The notes beneath the pieces were generated by a model. It made no database searches, had not been told where the DNA came from, and was given only the letters and a program-made list of their open reading frames with translations. From Candidatus Electrothrix scaldis (GTDB lineage Bacteria; Desulfobacterota; Desulfobulbia; Desulfobulbales; Desulfobulbaceae): a stretch of DNA of 64,000 nucleotides. Shown in pieces: positions 1 through 10,140 of this stretch (the stretch's first letter is position 1; each line of letters opens with the position of its first letter). A program made the position numbers and the translations under genes. Location: contig CP138355.1 of the NCBI GenBank assembly GCA_033584155.1, forward strand, positions 4,429,501 through 4,493,500, written 5' to 3'.

Positions 1-175
1 CAGGTTGTTGTGCATCAACGGGCTTTTGATGCTTCTTGATCATATTGATGCGTTCAACAACCGCTCGATTAGCTGCTCTGTCAATTTTCAGTACTTTACC
101 AACCCGCCCCTTATCTTTACCGGTAATTACCTCTACCTGGTCATTTATCAGTAAACTTGTCTGTCCCTGCCGCAT
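1..175 (-). CDS. rplX: 50S ribosomal protein L24, 3' part outside the window
   Basis: The reverse strand reads [16 protein letters not shown] followed by the KOW-type core [13 protein letters not shown], which is typical of L24, an assembly-initiating protein of the large subunit. The ATG at 173-175 is preceded by a purine-rich GAGGTAGG ribosome binding site. About 58 residues are present and the gene runs off the left edge of the window. It follows rplN in the normal spc-operon order. The ORF on the opposite strand here is a shadow. Confidence 0.93.
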   Translation of the reverse strand, partial: MRQGQTSLLINDQVEVITGKDKGRVGKVLKIDRAANRAVVERINMIKKHQKPVDAQQP

Positions 176-216
176 CTTCCTACCTCGTGTCGTAACCTGC
201 ATCAGTAAGCTTGTCT

Positions 217-585
217 CTACAGTACTTCCGGTGCAAGAGATATAATCTTCATAAATCCAAGTGACCGCAATTCACGGGCAACCGGGCCGAAAATACGCGT
301 TCCAATCGGATCACCGCTTCCTGAAAGCAGTACTGCTGCATTATCATCAAAGCGAACGGTGGTATCCTCTGGACGACTGATCGCCTTGGATGTCCGCACA
401 ACTACTGCATCAAGCACATCACCCTTCTTGACCTTGGCATGCGGTATGGCTTCCTTTACTGTTACTACTATGACATCGCCGATACTCGCATAGCGACGCT
501 TACTCCCGCCAAGCACTCGAATACAGAGAACCTTCTTGGCTCCAGAGTTGTCTGCGACATTCAGCAGTGTTTCTGTCTGAATCAT
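217..585 (-). CDS. rplN: 50S ribosomal protein L14
   Basis: This 122-residue protein starts [17 protein letters not shown] and carries the L14 signature around residues 60-90, with the usual basic C-terminal part (GPVARELR). L14 binds 23S rRNA near the factor-binding site of the large subunit. The ATG has an AGGTG ribosome binding site. It lies between rpsQ and rplX as in most bacteria, and its length is standard. Confidence 0.98.
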   Translation of the reverse strand: MIQTETLLNVADNSGAKKVLCIRVLGGSKRRYASIGDVIVVTVKEAIPHAKVKKGDVLDAVVVRTSKAISRPEDTTVRFDDNAAVLLSGSGDPIGTRIFGPVARELRSLGFMKIISLAPEVL

Positions 586-630
586 GGTATCACCTGATTA
601 AATCGTTCCGGTCAAAAGTGGTCTGTCAAA

Positions 631-891
631 TCAGACTGCACGTTGGACTACTTTTTTAACGAACCAACGCTTATTCTTTGAAAGCGGACGACATTCTTCT
701 ATAAGTACAGTATCTCCAACTTGACATTCATTAACTGCATCGTGGGCCATATATTTCACATGGCGGCGGATATATTTCCCGTACAGTTTATGACGGACTT
801 TTCGTTCTACAAGAACGACGACCGTTTTATCCATGCTGTTACTTTTTACATAACCTAACTGTGTCTTTTTAGGCCTGTGCTCTTCAGTCAT
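631..891 (-). CDS. rpsQ: 30S ribosomal protein S17
   Basis: The protein contains the S17 OB-fold core ([20 protein letters not shown]) and ends KKVVQRAV. S17 binds the 5' domain of 16S rRNA early in small-subunit assembly. The frame can be extended four codons upstream to a TTG, but that site has no ribosome binding site. The ATG giving MTEEHRPKK at 889-891 is therefore preferred (86 residues). It sits 37 bp downstream of rpmC. Confidence 0.96.
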   Translation of the reverse strand: MTEEHRPKKTQLGYVKSNSMDKTVVVLVERKVRHKLYGKYIRRHVKYMAHDAVNECQVGDTVLIEECRPLSKNKRWFVKKVVQRAV

Positions 892-928
892 CTTATGATC
901 CAATGCTGTATTTATTCTGACAGGCTAA

Positions 929-1120
929 TTATGCCTGTGCCTGCTCAGTCAGGACGGTCTGCACCCTTGCGATGTCCTTACGGACCTGACGCAGTCGGGC
1001 TGGATTTTCCAACGATCTGATCTTATGCTGAAATTGGAGTTTAAAGAGATCTTCACGAAGCTCAAGCTCTTTCTTTCTCAGCTCCTCGCCGCTCATCTGA
1101 CGCAACTCACTCGCCTTCAT
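929..1120 (-). CDS. rpmC: 50S ribosomal protein L29
   Basis: This 63-residue protein has the two-helix L29 pattern [17 protein letters not shown] ... [11 protein letters not shown]29 lies near the peptide exit tunnel next to L23. Its ATG overlaps the TGA stop of rplP (1117-1120), so the two genes are probably translationally coupled. A GGAGAGA ribosome binding site lies inside the rplP end. Confidence 0.96.
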   Translation of the reverse strand: MKASELRQMSGEELRKKELELREDLFKLQFQHKIRSLENPARLRQVRKDIARVQTVLTEQAQA

Positions 1121-1533
1121 ATGCTGTCTCTCCTTGTGATAACCTTCGTCGGAAATGGCAGCTTGTAACCGGCCAACCGCAGAGCCTCTTTGGCGACATC
1201 TTCGGGTACGCCTTTCAGCTCATAAAGAATCTTTCCGGGATGGATAACACATACCCAGTACTCAGGAGAACCTTTACCTTTACCCATACGGGTTTCGGCA
1301 GGCTTCTTGGTAACGGATTTTGCCGGAAAAACTCTAATCCACATTTTACCGCCACGTTTTACCTTTCTGTTGATAGCAATACGCGCCGATTCAATTTGCT
1401 GAGCAGTCATGCGACCGCATCCTACAGCCTTCAAAGCATAATCACCAAAAGCGATATGAGAGCCGCGCTGTGCGTCTCCCCGCATTCTGCCCTTATGCTG
1501 TTTTCTATGTTTTACCTTGCGTGGACTTAACAT
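1117..1533 (-). CDS. rplP: 50S ribosomal protein L16
   Basis: This 138-residue L16 starts [19 protein letters not shown]. Its conserved [16 protein letters not shown] segment contacts the A-site tRNA region of the large subunit. Length and order (rpsC-rplP-rpmC) are canonical. The end overlaps the start of rpmC by four bases. Confidence 0.98.
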   Translation of the reverse strand: MLSPRKVKHRKQHKGRMRGDAQRGSHIAFGDYALKAVGCGRMTAQQIESARIAINRKVKRGGKMWIRVFPAKSVTKKPAETRMGKGKGSPEYWVCVIHPGKILYELKGVPEDVAKEALRLAGYKLPFPTKVITRRDSI

Positions 1534-1574
1534 TTCTATAACACCTGTTAGATGATATTATCTCTGGCCTTGAC

Positions 1575-2222
1575 TTAGTCCTGAGATATTTCACTATCTG
1601 CTAATACTTCGCCTTTAAAGATCCACACCTTTACACCGATTATTCCATACGTTGTACTGGCTTCTGCAGTACCGTAATCAATATCCGCACGCAGTGTGTG
1701 CAGGGGAACACGCCCCTCTTTAAACCACTCTGTTCTGGACATTTCAGCTCCGCCAAGACGACCAGCGCAAGAAATCTTGATTCCTTTTACACCAAAACGA
1801 AGGGCAGAGCTAATAGCCTTTTTCATTGCCCTTCTGAAGGCGATACGACGTTCCAGCTGGGTAGCAATGCTTTCGGCAACGAGCTGTGCATCAGCTTCAG
1901 GGCGTCGCACTTCTTGAATATCAATCATGCATTCGCGACCAAACTTCTGTTCCAGATCGCGTTTCAGATTCTCAATTTCGGCCCCTTTCTTGCCGATAAC
2001 TATACCCGGACGTGCCGTATGCAGCTTCACCCGTACCTTTTCTCCGGTACGCTCAATAACGATACGAGCAATTCCGGCATGGTACAATTTTTTCTTCAAA
2101 TACTTCCGTATTTGCTGATCCTGATACAGGTTGGCGGCATAATCTTTATCAGCGTACCAGATCGAATCCCATGTTCTGGTAATATTGAGCCGCAGTCCTA
2201 TGGGATTGACTTTCTGTCCCAA
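1575..2222 (-). CDS. rpsC: 30S ribosomal protein S3
   Basis: This 215-residue S3 starts [12 protein letters not shown]. It has a KH domain with the GKKGAEI loop near residue 80 and a C-terminal domain with [13 protein letters not shown]3 forms part of the mRNA entry channel. The start codon is TTG, supported by a strong GGAGG six bases upstream and by the invariant family N-terminus. Confidence 0.98.
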   Translation of the reverse strand: MGQKVNPIGLRLNITRTWDSIWYADKDYAANLYQDQQIRKYLKKKLYHAGIARIVIERTGEKVRVKLHTARPGIVIGKKGAEIENLKRDLEQKFGRECMIDIQEVRRPEADAQLVAESIATQLERRIAFRRAMKKAISSALRFGVKGIKISCAGRLGGAEMSRTEWFKEGRVPLHTLRADIDYGTAEASTTYGIIGVKVWIFKGEVLADSEISQD

Positions 2223-2275
2223 GGTATCCCTCCGTTTCCCTATACAGTTAATCTCAAAGACTAAAGAGGGCCCTA

Positions 2276-2608
2276 TTAGGCCTCATCAACAACCACGGTA
2301 ATGTGGCTGGTCCGTTTCAATATCCTGGTGGCCCTTCCCATAGCGCGGGGTCGAAACCTTTTCAGCATCGGTCCACCATTAATTTGGATCTCTTTCACAT
2401 AAAGAGTATCAACATCAATGGTTTCAGTCTGCTCGGCGTTCGCTACTGCGGACTCTAAAACCTTGCGTATGATTTGTGCCGCCTTTTTGGGCATAAATCT
2501 CAGGGTAGTGAGCGCAGTATCTACATCTTTTCCCCGCACAACATCAGCAACAAGCCTCGCCTTTTGCGGAGATATTCGTATATATTTAGCGACGGCTCTC
2601 GTTTCCAT
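2276..2608 (-). CDS. rplV: 50S ribosomal protein L22
   Basis: This 110-residue L22 has the conserved C-terminal beta-hairpin ([18 protein letters not shown]), which reaches into the peptide exit tunnel and is where macrolide-resistance changes occur in other bacteria. The N-terminus is short ([18 protein letters not shown]). The ATG is preceded by GGAG. Confidence 0.98.
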   Translation of the reverse strand: METRAVAKYIRISPQKARLVADVVRGKDVDTALTTLRFMPKKAAQIIRKVLESAVANAEQTETIDVDTLYVKEIQINGGPMLKRFRPRAMGRATRILKRTSHITVVVDEA

Positions 2609-2654
2609 CGTCGTACTCCTGATCGTAATCTAATTTGAAGCTGATAAATTGAGG

Positions 2655-2933
2655 CTATTTCTTCTTGCCCTTTCTATCAGCTGCATGGCCGTAATAGGTT
2701 CTGGTTGGTGAAAACTCGCCCAGCTTATGGCCGACCATATTCTCTGAAACATATACCGGAACGAATTTTTTGCCGTTATGAACAGCAAAGGTAAGTCCCA
2801 CCATATCGGGAATGATGTCAGAACGCCTGGACCATGTTTTAATGACCTTACGAGACCCGGACTCCTGTGCCCTTTCCACCTTTTTTAACAGGTGATCATC
2901 AATAAAAGGACCTTTTTTAATTGAACGTGGCAT
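2655..2933 (-). CDS. rpsS: 30S ribosomal protein S19
   Basis: This 92-residue S19 starts [15 protein letters not shown] and contains the [13 protein letters not shown] motif of the family. It contacts S13 in the head of the small subunit. The ATG follows an AGGAGA ribosome binding site. It lies between rplB and rplV in standard order. Confidence 0.98.
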   Translation of the reverse strand: MPRSIKKGPFIDDHLLKKVERAQESGSRKVIKTWSRRSDIIPDMVGLTFAVHNGKKFVPVYVSENMVGHKLGEFSPTRTYYGHAADRKGKKK

Positions 2934-2950
2934 TGTGAAATTCTCCTGAA

Positions 2951-3772
2951 TTACTTACGCTTGGTCACGATGTCGCGATCAGAGCCTTTACGCTTGCGAG
3001 TCTTAAAGCCCTTAGTCGGCATACCCCACGGTGTACATGGATGACGTCCACCAGAACTTTTACCTTCACCACCACCCATTGGATGATCTACAGGGTTCAT
3101 TGCCACGCCGCGAACTGAAGGACGACGTCCCTTCCAGCGGGTGCGTCCAGCCTTGCCAAGTTTCTGACTTCCGTACTCTGAGTTTCCAACAGATCCGATG
3201 CAGGCTCGACATTGCTTATTAAATTTTCGTACTTCACCAGAAGGTAATTTAACCAAAACATAATCACCTTCTTTCGCCATGAGCTGAGCAGATGCGCCCG
3301 CTGAGCGGACCAACTGAGCACCTTTGCCGATTTTCATCTCGACATTATGAATAATGGTACCCAAGGGAATGCTACTCATAGGCATGCAGTTACCAGGCTT
3401 GATATCTGCTTCACCACCTGCCATCAAAAGATCACCGACCTGGATTCCGGCAGGGGCCAATATATACGACTTTTCACCATCCGTATAGGTTAAAAGTGCA
3501 ATATTTGCAGATCTGTTCGGATCATACTCAATTGCGGTAACCTTAGCCGGAATATCAGTCTTATTTCTCTTCCAGTCAATAATGCGATACCGACGCTTAT
3601 GCCCGCCACCTCTGTGTCTCGCAGTGACACGACCATAATTATTTCTACCGCCTGATTTTCTCAAGGGCGCAAGAAGGCTTTTCTCAGGACCTTTATCAGA
3701 GAGATCGGGCTGCTGAATCGATACGTGATGTCTTTTGCCCGGTGATGTCGGTTTATGGGTCTTAATTGCCAT
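2951..3772 (-). CDS. rplB: 50S ribosomal protein L2
   Basis: This 273-residue L2 starts [15 protein letters not shown]. Its C-terminal block [18 protein letters not shown] contains the conserved histidine region close to the peptidyl-transferase centre. Both RNA-binding domains are present and the length is normal. Confidence 0.98.
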   Translation of the reverse strand: MAIKTHKPTSPGKRHHVSIQQPDLSDKGPEKSLLAPLRKSGGRNNYGRVTARHRGGGHKRRYRIIDWKRNKTDIPAKVTAIEYDPNRSANIALLTYTDGEKSYILAPAGIQVGDLLMAGGEADIKPGNCMPMSSIPLGTIIHNVEMKIGKGAQLVRSAGASAQLMAKEGDYVLVKLPSGEVRKFNKQCRACIGSVGNSEYGSQKLGKAGRTRWKGRRPSVRGVAMNPVDHPMGGGEGKSSGGRHPCTPWGMPTKGFKTRKRKGSDRDIVTKRK

Positions 3773-3837
3773 TGTTCTTTCCGTTATCTAAAGCTTTACA
3801 CTCTTAATCGTCCAAAATAAAAAGGAATCGCTATACT

Positions 3838-4128
3838 CTACAGCTCGGCAAGAAAATCAATCTCGCCCTCAGACAAAGTGATATAAGCCTTTTTCCAGTC
3901 ACTGGTTCGTCCGATGGATTTCAGGCCGACCCTTTTTTTCTTCCCGCGCACCATAGTGGTCCTGACTGAGGCAACCTTTACATCAAATAACTGCTCAACA
4001 GCCTGAGTAATCTCTATTTTATTCGCTCTGGGATCAACCTTGAATACGATCGTTCCATCAGCTTCCTGCAGACGATTGGACTTCTCGGTCAGACAAGGAC
4101 CCTTCACTATATTATGGAGTTCTTTCAT
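3838..4128 (-). CDS. rplW: 50S ribosomal protein L23
   Basis: This 96-residue L23 starts MKELHNIVKGPCLTEKS and has the family core FKVDPRANKIEITQAVE. L23 sits at the tunnel exit and docks trigger factor and SRP. The start codon overlaps the stop of rplD by four bases (ATGA at 4125-4128), implying coupled translation. Confidence 0.97.
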   Translation of the reverse strand: MKELHNIVKGPCLTEKSNRLQEADGTIVFKVDPRANKIEITQAVEQLFDVKVASVRTTMVRGKKKRVGLKSIGRTSDWKKAYITLSEGEIDFLAEL

Positions 4129-4748
4129 ACCATGAGCCTCGTTTCAAGCTGTTCCAGACTTGACTGGATTACCATCAATTTCGGATACTTTAAAATATCG
4201 TACACATTCAGTCCAGCAACAGGCAAAGTCTTGTAGCCCACTGCATTACGAACAGAGAGCTGAAGATTTCCACTCTCATCACCAGTTACAATAAGACATT
4301 GATCGAAATCAAAGTTTTTCATCACATTGACGAATTCCTTTGTCTTAGGTGCGTCCATTGCAAACTGATCAAGAATAACCACGTTGCCTTCGCTCATACG
4401 AGCAGAAAGGGCCATACGGAGAGCTAATCTACGAACTTTTTTGGGCAATGAGTAGCTGTAATCCCTTGGCTTAGGTCCAAAGGTGGTTCCACCACCGCGC
4501 CAAACTGGGGAAGTCCTACTTCCTGCTCTGGCCCTACCTGTTCCTTTCTGGCGCCACGGCTTTGCACCACCACCGCGAACCTCGCCTTTGGTCTTTGTTG
4601 AGGCGGTTCCACGGCGTCTATTGGCACGCTGCATACAGACTACCTCATGGAGTATTCCTGTATCGACCTCGACACCGAACAAATTATCATTTACTTCAAT
4701 TTCCGCGACCTTTTCAGCCGAGGTATTTACTACATCACAAACTGACAT
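4125..4748 (-). CDS. rplD: 50S ribosomal protein L4
   Basis: This 207-residue L4 contains the extended-loop signature GEVRGGGAKPWRQKGTGRAR (residues about 55-75), which lines the exit tunnel. In enterobacteria L4 also represses its own S10 operon. Here rpsJ lies 10 bp behind tuf with no space for the classical S10 leader, so that control probably does not apply in the same form. Confidence 0.97.
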   Translation of the reverse strand: MSVCDVVNTSAEKVAEIEVNDNLFGVEVDTGILHEVVCMQRANRRRGTASTKTKGEVRGGGAKPWRQKGTGRARAGSRTSPVWRGGGTTFGPKPRDYSYSLPKKVRRLALRMALSARMSEGNVVILDQFAMDAPKTKEFVNVMKNFDFDQCLIVTGDESGNLQLSVRNAVGYKTLPVAGLNVYDILKYPKLMVIQSSLEQLETRLMV

Positions 4749-4776
4749 GAGTATCTCCTTGCAGACACCTTAGCAC

Positions 4777-5409
4777 TTAGGCTTTGGTATGAATACTGAC
4801 CAAACCGTTTTTAGCGCCGGGGACCGCACCATGCACTAAGAGGATGTTCTCATCTTCACGAATATCCACTACTGTGAGGTTCTTCACTGTCTTTTTATCA
4901 GTCCCCATGTGTCCCGGCAGCTTCTTCCCCTTGATCACGCGTCCAGGATATGCACTACAACCGATTGAACCAGGCGCTCTCTGAAAACCAGAACCGTGGG
5001 TGGCCTTACCACCACCAAAACCATAGCGTTTCATAACACCCTGGAATCCGCGTCCCTTTGCTTTCCCGGTAATATCTACACGGTCTCCGATCTTTACGAT
5101 CTCAGCCAAAGTAATCTCCTGGCCGATCTCATAGGTCTCCGGCTCAGTTACCCGGAATTCTCGAATGTGGTAATACCCGGTCCCACCTGATCGCTTAAAA
5201 TGTCCGGCTTCGGGTTTGTTCAATCTGGACTCTTTTTTCTCCAAAAAACCGACTTGGATGGCGTTATAACCTTCCTTGCCTACAGTTTTTTTCTGCAATA
5301 CCTTACAGGGGCCAGCTTCGATCACGGTAACAGAAATAGACTGTCCCATTTCATTATAGAGCCGGGTCATTCCTACTTTCCGCCCCAGTATTCCATTTGT
5401 ATTCGGCAT
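4777..5409 (-). CDS. rplC: 50S ribosomal protein L3
   Basis: This 210-residue L3 starts MPNTNGILGRKVGMTRLYNE and carries the central GFQGVMKRYGFGGGKATHGS loop that approaches the peptidyl-transferase centre and is a substrate of PrmB-type glutamine methylation in other bacteria. It lies between rpsJ and rplD. Confidence 0.98.
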   Translation of the reverse strand: MPNTNGILGRKVGMTRLYNEMGQSISVTVIEAGPCKVLQKKTVGKEGYNAIQVGFLEKKESRLNKPEAGHFKRSGGTGYYHIREFRVTEPETYEIGQEITLAEIVKIGDRVDITGKAKGRGFQGVMKRYGFGGGKATHGSGFQRAPGSIGCSAYPGRVIKGKKLPGHMGTDKKTVKNLTVVDIREDENILLVHGAVPGAKNGLVSIHTKA

Positions 5410-5480
5410 TTGTTTACCTGTATGCTAACTCTATTCAAAGCGATTCACGCTGATCTTTGGCACGTTGTAACAAAGAGCGG

Positions 5481-5795
5481 CTACGGCAGCTTAATCTCCA
5501 CATCCACACCGGCTGACAGCTGAAGCTTCATTAATGAATCAATTGTCTGCTGCGTCGGCTCAAGAATATCCAGCAACCGCCGGTGAGTTCGCATCTCAAA
5601 TTGCTCACGTGACTTCTTGTCCACATGCGGTGATCGTAATACCGTATACTTATTGATACTTGTAGGCAACGGAATCGGACCGGCCACGGTTGCACCGGTT
5701 CTTCTGGCTGTCTCAACTATTTCACGAGTCGACTGATCAAGCAATTTATAATCATAGCCTTTCAGTCTGATGCGAATTTTATCTGTGGGGATCAT
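5481..5795 (-). CDS. rpsJ: 30S ribosomal protein S10 (NusE)
   Basis: This 104-residue S10 contains [17 protein letters not shown] and the [18 protein letters not shown] motif. Besides its ribosomal role, S10 pairs with NusB in antitermination. It lies only about 10 bp downstream of tuf, so the str and S10 operons are fused into one stretch without an intervening promoter that I can see. Confidence 0.98.
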   Translation of the reverse strand: MIPTDKIRIRLKGYDYKLLDQSTREIVETARRTGATVAGPIPLPTSINKYTVLRSPHVDKKSREQFEMRTHRRLLDILEPTQQTIDSLMKLQLSAGVDVEIKLP

Positions 5796-5804
5796 TTTTT
5801 CCTC

Positions 5805-6995
5805 TTACTCAATAATTTCGCTGATCACACCAGCACCTACCGTGCGACCACCCTCGCGAATAGCGAAGCGAAGTCCTTCCTGCATAGCGATAGGTGTAAT
5901 CAACTCACCCGTGATATGAATATTATCTCCGGGCATTACCATTTCTACACCGTCCTCAAGAGTACAAATACCGGTCACGTCAGTTGTACGAAAGTAAAAC
6001 TGGGGACGATACCCGTTAAAGAACGGGGTGTGACGACCACCCTCTTCTTTGGTCAAAATATAACACTCGGCCTTAAATTTCTTATGCGGAGTAATAGAAC
6101 CCGGCTTAGCAAGAACCTGACCGCGAACAATTTCTTCACGCTTGGTACCGCGCAACAACGCGCCGATGTTATCACCTGCCTGACCTTCATCAAGAAGCTT
6201 GCGAAACATCTCAACACCGGTGATTGTGGTCTTCTGCGTTTCACGAATACCAACAATCTCAATCTCGTCTCCGACTTTAATAATACCGCTCTCTACACGA
6301 CCAGTAGCAACAGTACCACGACCAGAGATAGAGAAAACATCCTCAACCGGCATCAAGAAAGGCTTATCAACATCACGCTCCGGTTCTGGAACCCAGGAAT
6401 CAACAGCCTCAATCAGATCCCAGATGCACTTGGTATGACCTTCATCCTCTGGATTTTCCAAAGCCATCAGGGCAGAACCCTGGATAATTGGAGTATCGTC
6501 ACCTGAGAATTCATAATTATCCAGCAACTCACGAAGCTCCATCTCAACAAGTTCAATCAGCTCTTCATCATCAACCTGATCACACTTATTCAGAAAAACA
6601 ACCATTGCAGGAACACCAACCTGACGCGCCAGCAGGATATGTTCGCGAGTCTGTGGCATTGGACCGTCAGTAGCAGCTACAACAAGAATAGCACCGTCCA
6701 TCTGAGCAGCACCAGTAATCATATTCTTGATATAGTCAGCATGACCTGGACAGTCTACATGGGCATAATGACGCCCTTCACTCTCATACTCAACATGAGC
6801 TGTAGCGATAGTAATACCACGCTCTTTTTCTTCAGGAGCCTTATCAATATCACTAAAATCTGTAAAGTTAGCCTGCCCCTTGGTCGCCAGCACTCGTGTG
6901 ATAGCCGCTGTCAGGGTAGTTTTACCATGATCAACATGACCGATGGTTCCAACATTGACATGGGGCTTCGTCCGCTCAAATTTCTCTTTCGCCAT
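5805..6995 (-). CDS. tuf: Translation elongation factor Tu, copy A
   Basis: This 396-residue GTPase delivers aminoacyl-tRNA to the ribosome. The G1 motif GHVDHGKT (residues 19-26), DCPGH and NKCD are intact, and domains 2 and 3 are complete. It follows fusA in the str-operon position. The protein differs from the second copy (22287-23477) at one residue only, A37 here against S37 there. The GAGGTAAGG ribosome binding site precedes the ATG. Confidence 0.98.
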   Translation of the reverse strand: MAKEKFERTKPHVNVGTIGHVDHGKTTLTAAITRVLATKGQANFTDFSDIDKAPEEKERGITIATAHVEYESEGRHYAHVDCPGHADYIKNMITGAAQMDGAILVVAATDGPMPQTREHILLARQVGVPAMVVFLNKCDQVDDEELIELVEMELRELLDNYEFSGDDTPIIQGSALMALENPEDEGHTKCIWDLIEAVDSWVPEPERDVDKPFLMPVEDVFSISGRGTVATGRVESGIIKVGDEIEIVGIRETQKTTITGVEMFRKLLDEGQAGDNIGALLRGTKREEIVRGQVLAKPGSITPHKKFKAECYILTKEEGGRHTPFFNGYRPQFYFRTTDVTGICTLEDGVEMVMPGDNIHITGELITPIAMQEGLRFAIREGGRTVGAGVISEIIE

Positions 6996-7019
6996 CTGCC
7001 TTACCTCTTTGCTCTTAAA

Positions 7020-9098
7020 TCAAACGCCTCGAATCTTATGTATAATGGCCTCGGCCTGTTTCGCCGGAACCTCGGAAAATGCCTTAAACTGCATCGTAAA
7101 GGTTGCCCGCCCCTGAGTGGCGGACCGCAGTGATGTCGAATAACCGAACATCTTGGAAAGCGGCACCCCTGCCTTTACCACCTGTACGTTTCTTTCCGCT
7201 GCAACCCCATCAACATGAGCACCCTTCTTGTTCAAATCGTTGATGACCTCACCGAGATATTCATCCGGGGTGACAACTTCAACGGCCATTAGCGGCTCAA
7301 GGAGAATGGCTCCAGCCTTGGTCACCGCCTCTCTGCACGCCAATGCAGCAGCAACACCAAAGGCCATCTCTGTTGAATTTTCTTCGTCATATGAACCATC
7401 AATCAGTGCTACCTCCGCATCAATTAAGGGGTAGCCTATTAATGGTCCAGAATCAAAGGTGTCTCGCACACCCTTTTCAATGGCGGCCAGAAATTCCTTT
7501 GGAATCTGTTTCGCATCCACACGACTGACAAACTGCAATCCAGAGCCGCGTTCTGCAGGTTTTAGTGCAAGAACAACATGTCCATATTGTTCTTTGCCTC
7601 CACCCTGGGTCTCAAAACGTCCTTCGCCTGATGCTTCCAGAGTGATTGTCTCTTTATAGGCAACCTGAGGGGTACCTACATTGGCAGAGACCTTAAACTC
7701 TTTGATCAAGCGATCAACGATTATTTCCAAATGGAGCTCGCCCATACCAGAAATAATCTGCTGCCCTGTCTCTTCGTTCAGACTGACTCGAAAACTCGGA
7801 TCCTCACAGGCTATCTTTTCAAGACTTTCTGCAAGTTTCGCCTCATCAGCCTTACTTCTTGCTTCAATAGCAATACCAATGACAGGCTCTGGAAAATCCA
7901 TCTTATCCAGAACGATATAATCGCCCGCCTCGCAGAGTGTATCGCCTGTCATCGTAAACTTTAAGCCGACAACAGCACCGATATCTCCAGCGCCAATCGA
8001 TTGCACTTCCTCACGCTTATTTGCGTGAAGCTTTATTAATTTTGCGATCTTTTCTTGTTTCCGCTTCAGCGGATTAAAGACCTTATCACCGACTTTCAGC
8101 TCACCAGAGTAAACTCTGATAAAAGCCAGATTACCGATGAATGGGTCTGATTGCAGCTTAAACACCAAACCACAAAATTTTTCGCTCCGCTCCAGTTTGC
8201 GGACAAGCGGCGCACCGTCCTTGTCCTCCCCCTCTATTTGGGGGACATCTACGGGTGAGGGAAGGTACCATGTAACTGCATCAAGTAATGGTTGAACACC
8301 TTTATTTTTAAAGGCTGAACCACACAGCACGGGAACCAATTGCAAGGCGAGCGTTGCATCACGCAAAGCCTTACGAATCTCACCGGGAGAGATCTCTTGC
8401 TCATCCAGATATTTTTCCATGATCCCCTCATCGAAGTCGGCCAACTTCTCGAGGAGAGCCATACGGGCGGCCGATGACTTGCTTATTATATCATCAGGAA
8501 TTTCTTCTTCATGAACCGTCCCCCCTTTATCGCTTTCATCATAGCGATAAAGCTTCTGCTCTATGAGGTCTATAGTTCCTGAAAAAGTATCTTCACTACC
8601 ATACGGGAGGGACAAAACAACGGGGTTTGCTGCAAGAGAACTTTCTATCTCATCAACAACCGCGTCAAAATCCGCGCCTATACGGTCCATCTTATTTACA
8701 AAGGCGATACGTGGAATATGGTAACTATCTGCCTGGCGCCAAACTGTTTCCGACTGAGGCTCTACACCACCAACCGCACAAAAAACAGCAACGACACCGT
8801 CTAACACACGCAGACACCGCTCAACCTCAACGGTAAAATCCACATGCCCCGGAGTATCAATAATATTTATCCGGATGCCACTCCACTCACAGGTCGTCGC
8901 AGCAGAGGTAATTGTTATCCCCCGCTCCTGCTCCTGCTCCATCCAGTCCATAACAGCCGTGCCATTATGAACCTCACCTATCTTATGCGAACGACCTGTA
9001 TAAAACAGAATGCGTTCTGTCGTCGTAGTTTTTCCCGCGTCAATATGGGCCATTATCCCAATATTACGAACACGGGATAACGCTCCATTATCAGCCAC
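7020..9098 (-). CDS. fusA: Translation elongation factor G
   Basis: This 692-residue translocation GTPase has G1 [13 protein letters not shown] near residue 17, DTPGHVDF and NKMDRIGAD, and complete domains II-V. The length fits the canonical EF-G1 that works in elongation. The start codon is GTG, giving [15 protein letters not shown], with GGAT upstream. It lies between rpsG and tuf as in the str operon. Confidence 0.98.
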   Translation of the reverse strand: MADNGALSRVRNIGIMAHIDAGKTTTTERILFYTGRSHKIGEVHNGTAVMDWMEQEQERGITITSAATTCEWSGIRINIIDTPGHVDFTVEVERCLRVLDGVVAVFCAVGGVEPQSETVWRQADSYHIPRIAFVNKMDRIGADFDAVVDEIESSLAANPVVLSLPYGSEDTFSGTIDLIEQKLYRYDESDKGGTVHEEEIPDDIISKSSAARMALLEKLADFDEGIMEKYLDEQEISPGEIRKALRDATLALQLVPVLCGSAFKNKGVQPLLDAVTWYLPSPVDVPQIEGEDKDGAPLVRKLERSEKFCGLVFKLQSDPFIGNLAFIRVYSGELKVGDKVFNPLKRKQEKIAKLIKLHANKREEVQSIGAGDIGAVVGLKFTMTGDTLCEAGDYIVLDKMDFPEPVIGIAIEARSKADEAKLAESLEKIACEDPSFRVSLNEETGQQIISGMGELHLEIIVDRLIKEFKVSANVGTPQVAYKETITLEASGEGRFETQGGGKEQYGHVVLALKPAERGSGLQFVSRVDAKQIPKEFLAAIEKGVRDTFDSGPLIGYPLIDAEVALIDGSYDEENSTEMAFGVAAALACREAVTKAGAILLEPLMAVEVVTPDEYLGEVINDLNKKGAHVDGVAAERNVQVVKAGVPLSKMFGYSTSLRSATQGRATFTMQFKAFSEVPAKQAEAIIHKIRGV

Positions 9099-9157
9099 GG
9101 GTCATCCTACATGTTTTTATTCCCAGTTAACCACTTAGCCAAAGAAAGAAGCTGATT

Positions 9158-9631
9158 TTACCAGCGATAATGAGCAAAGGCTTTATTCGCCTCAGCCATC
9201 TTATGGGTATCATCACGCTTCTTCACCGCTGCGCCTCTATTATTATAGGCATCAATCAATTCCGCTGCGAGCTTCTCAGACATAGAACGACCTGAACGAC
9301 TCTTTGCAAAACTGATAATCCAGCGAATAGCCAAGGCATTACGGCGGTCAGGACGAACTTCAACAGGAACCTGATAGGTAGCACCACCAACCCGACGACT
9401 CTTAACCTCTACCTTCGGACGAACATTCTCCATAGCTGCTTCAAAAACTACCAAAGGCTCCTCATCAGCAACCTTCCCTTCCACAACAGCCATAGCATCA
9501 TAAAACGTACGCCGAGCCAGAGTTTTTTTTCCGTCCAGCATCAGACCGTTAGTAAACCTGGATACCAAAACAGAATTATACTTCGGATCAGCTTCTATAG
9601 CACGCTTGCCCTGCAACTTCTTTCTCGGCAT
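9158..9631 (-). CDS. rpsG: 30S ribosomal protein S7
   Basis: This 157-residue S7 starts [16 protein letters not shown] and ends with the [15 protein letters not shown] tail. It organises the 3' major domain of 16S rRNA at the E site. It is directly downstream of rpsL and 59 bp upstream of fusA. Confidence 0.98.
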   Translation of the reverse strand: MPRKKLQGKRAIEADPKYNSVLVSRFTNGLMLDGKKTLARRTFYDAMAVVEGKVADEEPLVVFEAAMENVRPKVEVKSRRVGGATYQVPVEVRPDRRNALAIRWIISFAKSRSGRSMSEKLAAELIDAYNNRGAAVKKRDDTHKMAEANKAFAHYRW

Positions 9632-9662
9632 AGCCTTACACTCCGATAAATATCACAAATAC

Positions 9663-10034
9663 TTATTTAGGACGCTTCGCGCCATATTTAGACCGCCCCT
9701 GCTTCCGGTCATTCACACCGAGAGCATCCAGCGTACCACGAACGATATGATAGCGCACACCAGGCAAATCCTTAACACGACCACCACGAACCAAAACAAC
9801 GGAATGCTCCTGGAGATTATGACCAATCCCAGGAATATAAGATGTCACTTCGATTCCGTTTGTCAACCGCACCCTGGCAACTTTACGCAAAGCAGAGTTC
9901 GGCTTCTTAGGGGTCGTTGTATAGACACGAACACAGACACCACGCCTCTGCGGACAGTTCTGCAGCGCAGGCGTATCTGAACGCTTAACCTGCTTCTTCC
10001 TTCTCTTTCTTACGAGCTGATTAATAGTGGGCAT
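9663..10034 (-). CDS. rpsL: 30S ribosomal protein S12
   Basis: This 123-residue S12 contains [19 protein letters not shown], the decoding-centre loop in which streptomycin-resistance substitutions occur. The lysine at the classic site (the K of TPKKPNS) is wild type. The second conserved loop reads [12 protein letters not shown]. It begins the str segment, 106 bp after rpoC. Confidence 0.98.
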   Translation of the reverse strand: MPTINQLVRKRRKKQVKRSDTPALQNCPQRRGVCVRVYTTTPKKPNSALRKVARVRLTNGIEVTSYIPGIGHNLQEHSVVLVRGGRVKDLPGVRYHIVRGTLDALGVNDRKQGRSKYGAKRPK

Positions 10035-10140
10035 CTTCCCTTACCTTTTCAATATAAAATACTGTACCTACCTGCGCAAAAAGCAACAGGTAAATATTAT
10101 ATCATCATAAACCTATCGAGTCAAGAAAAAATGATCGACA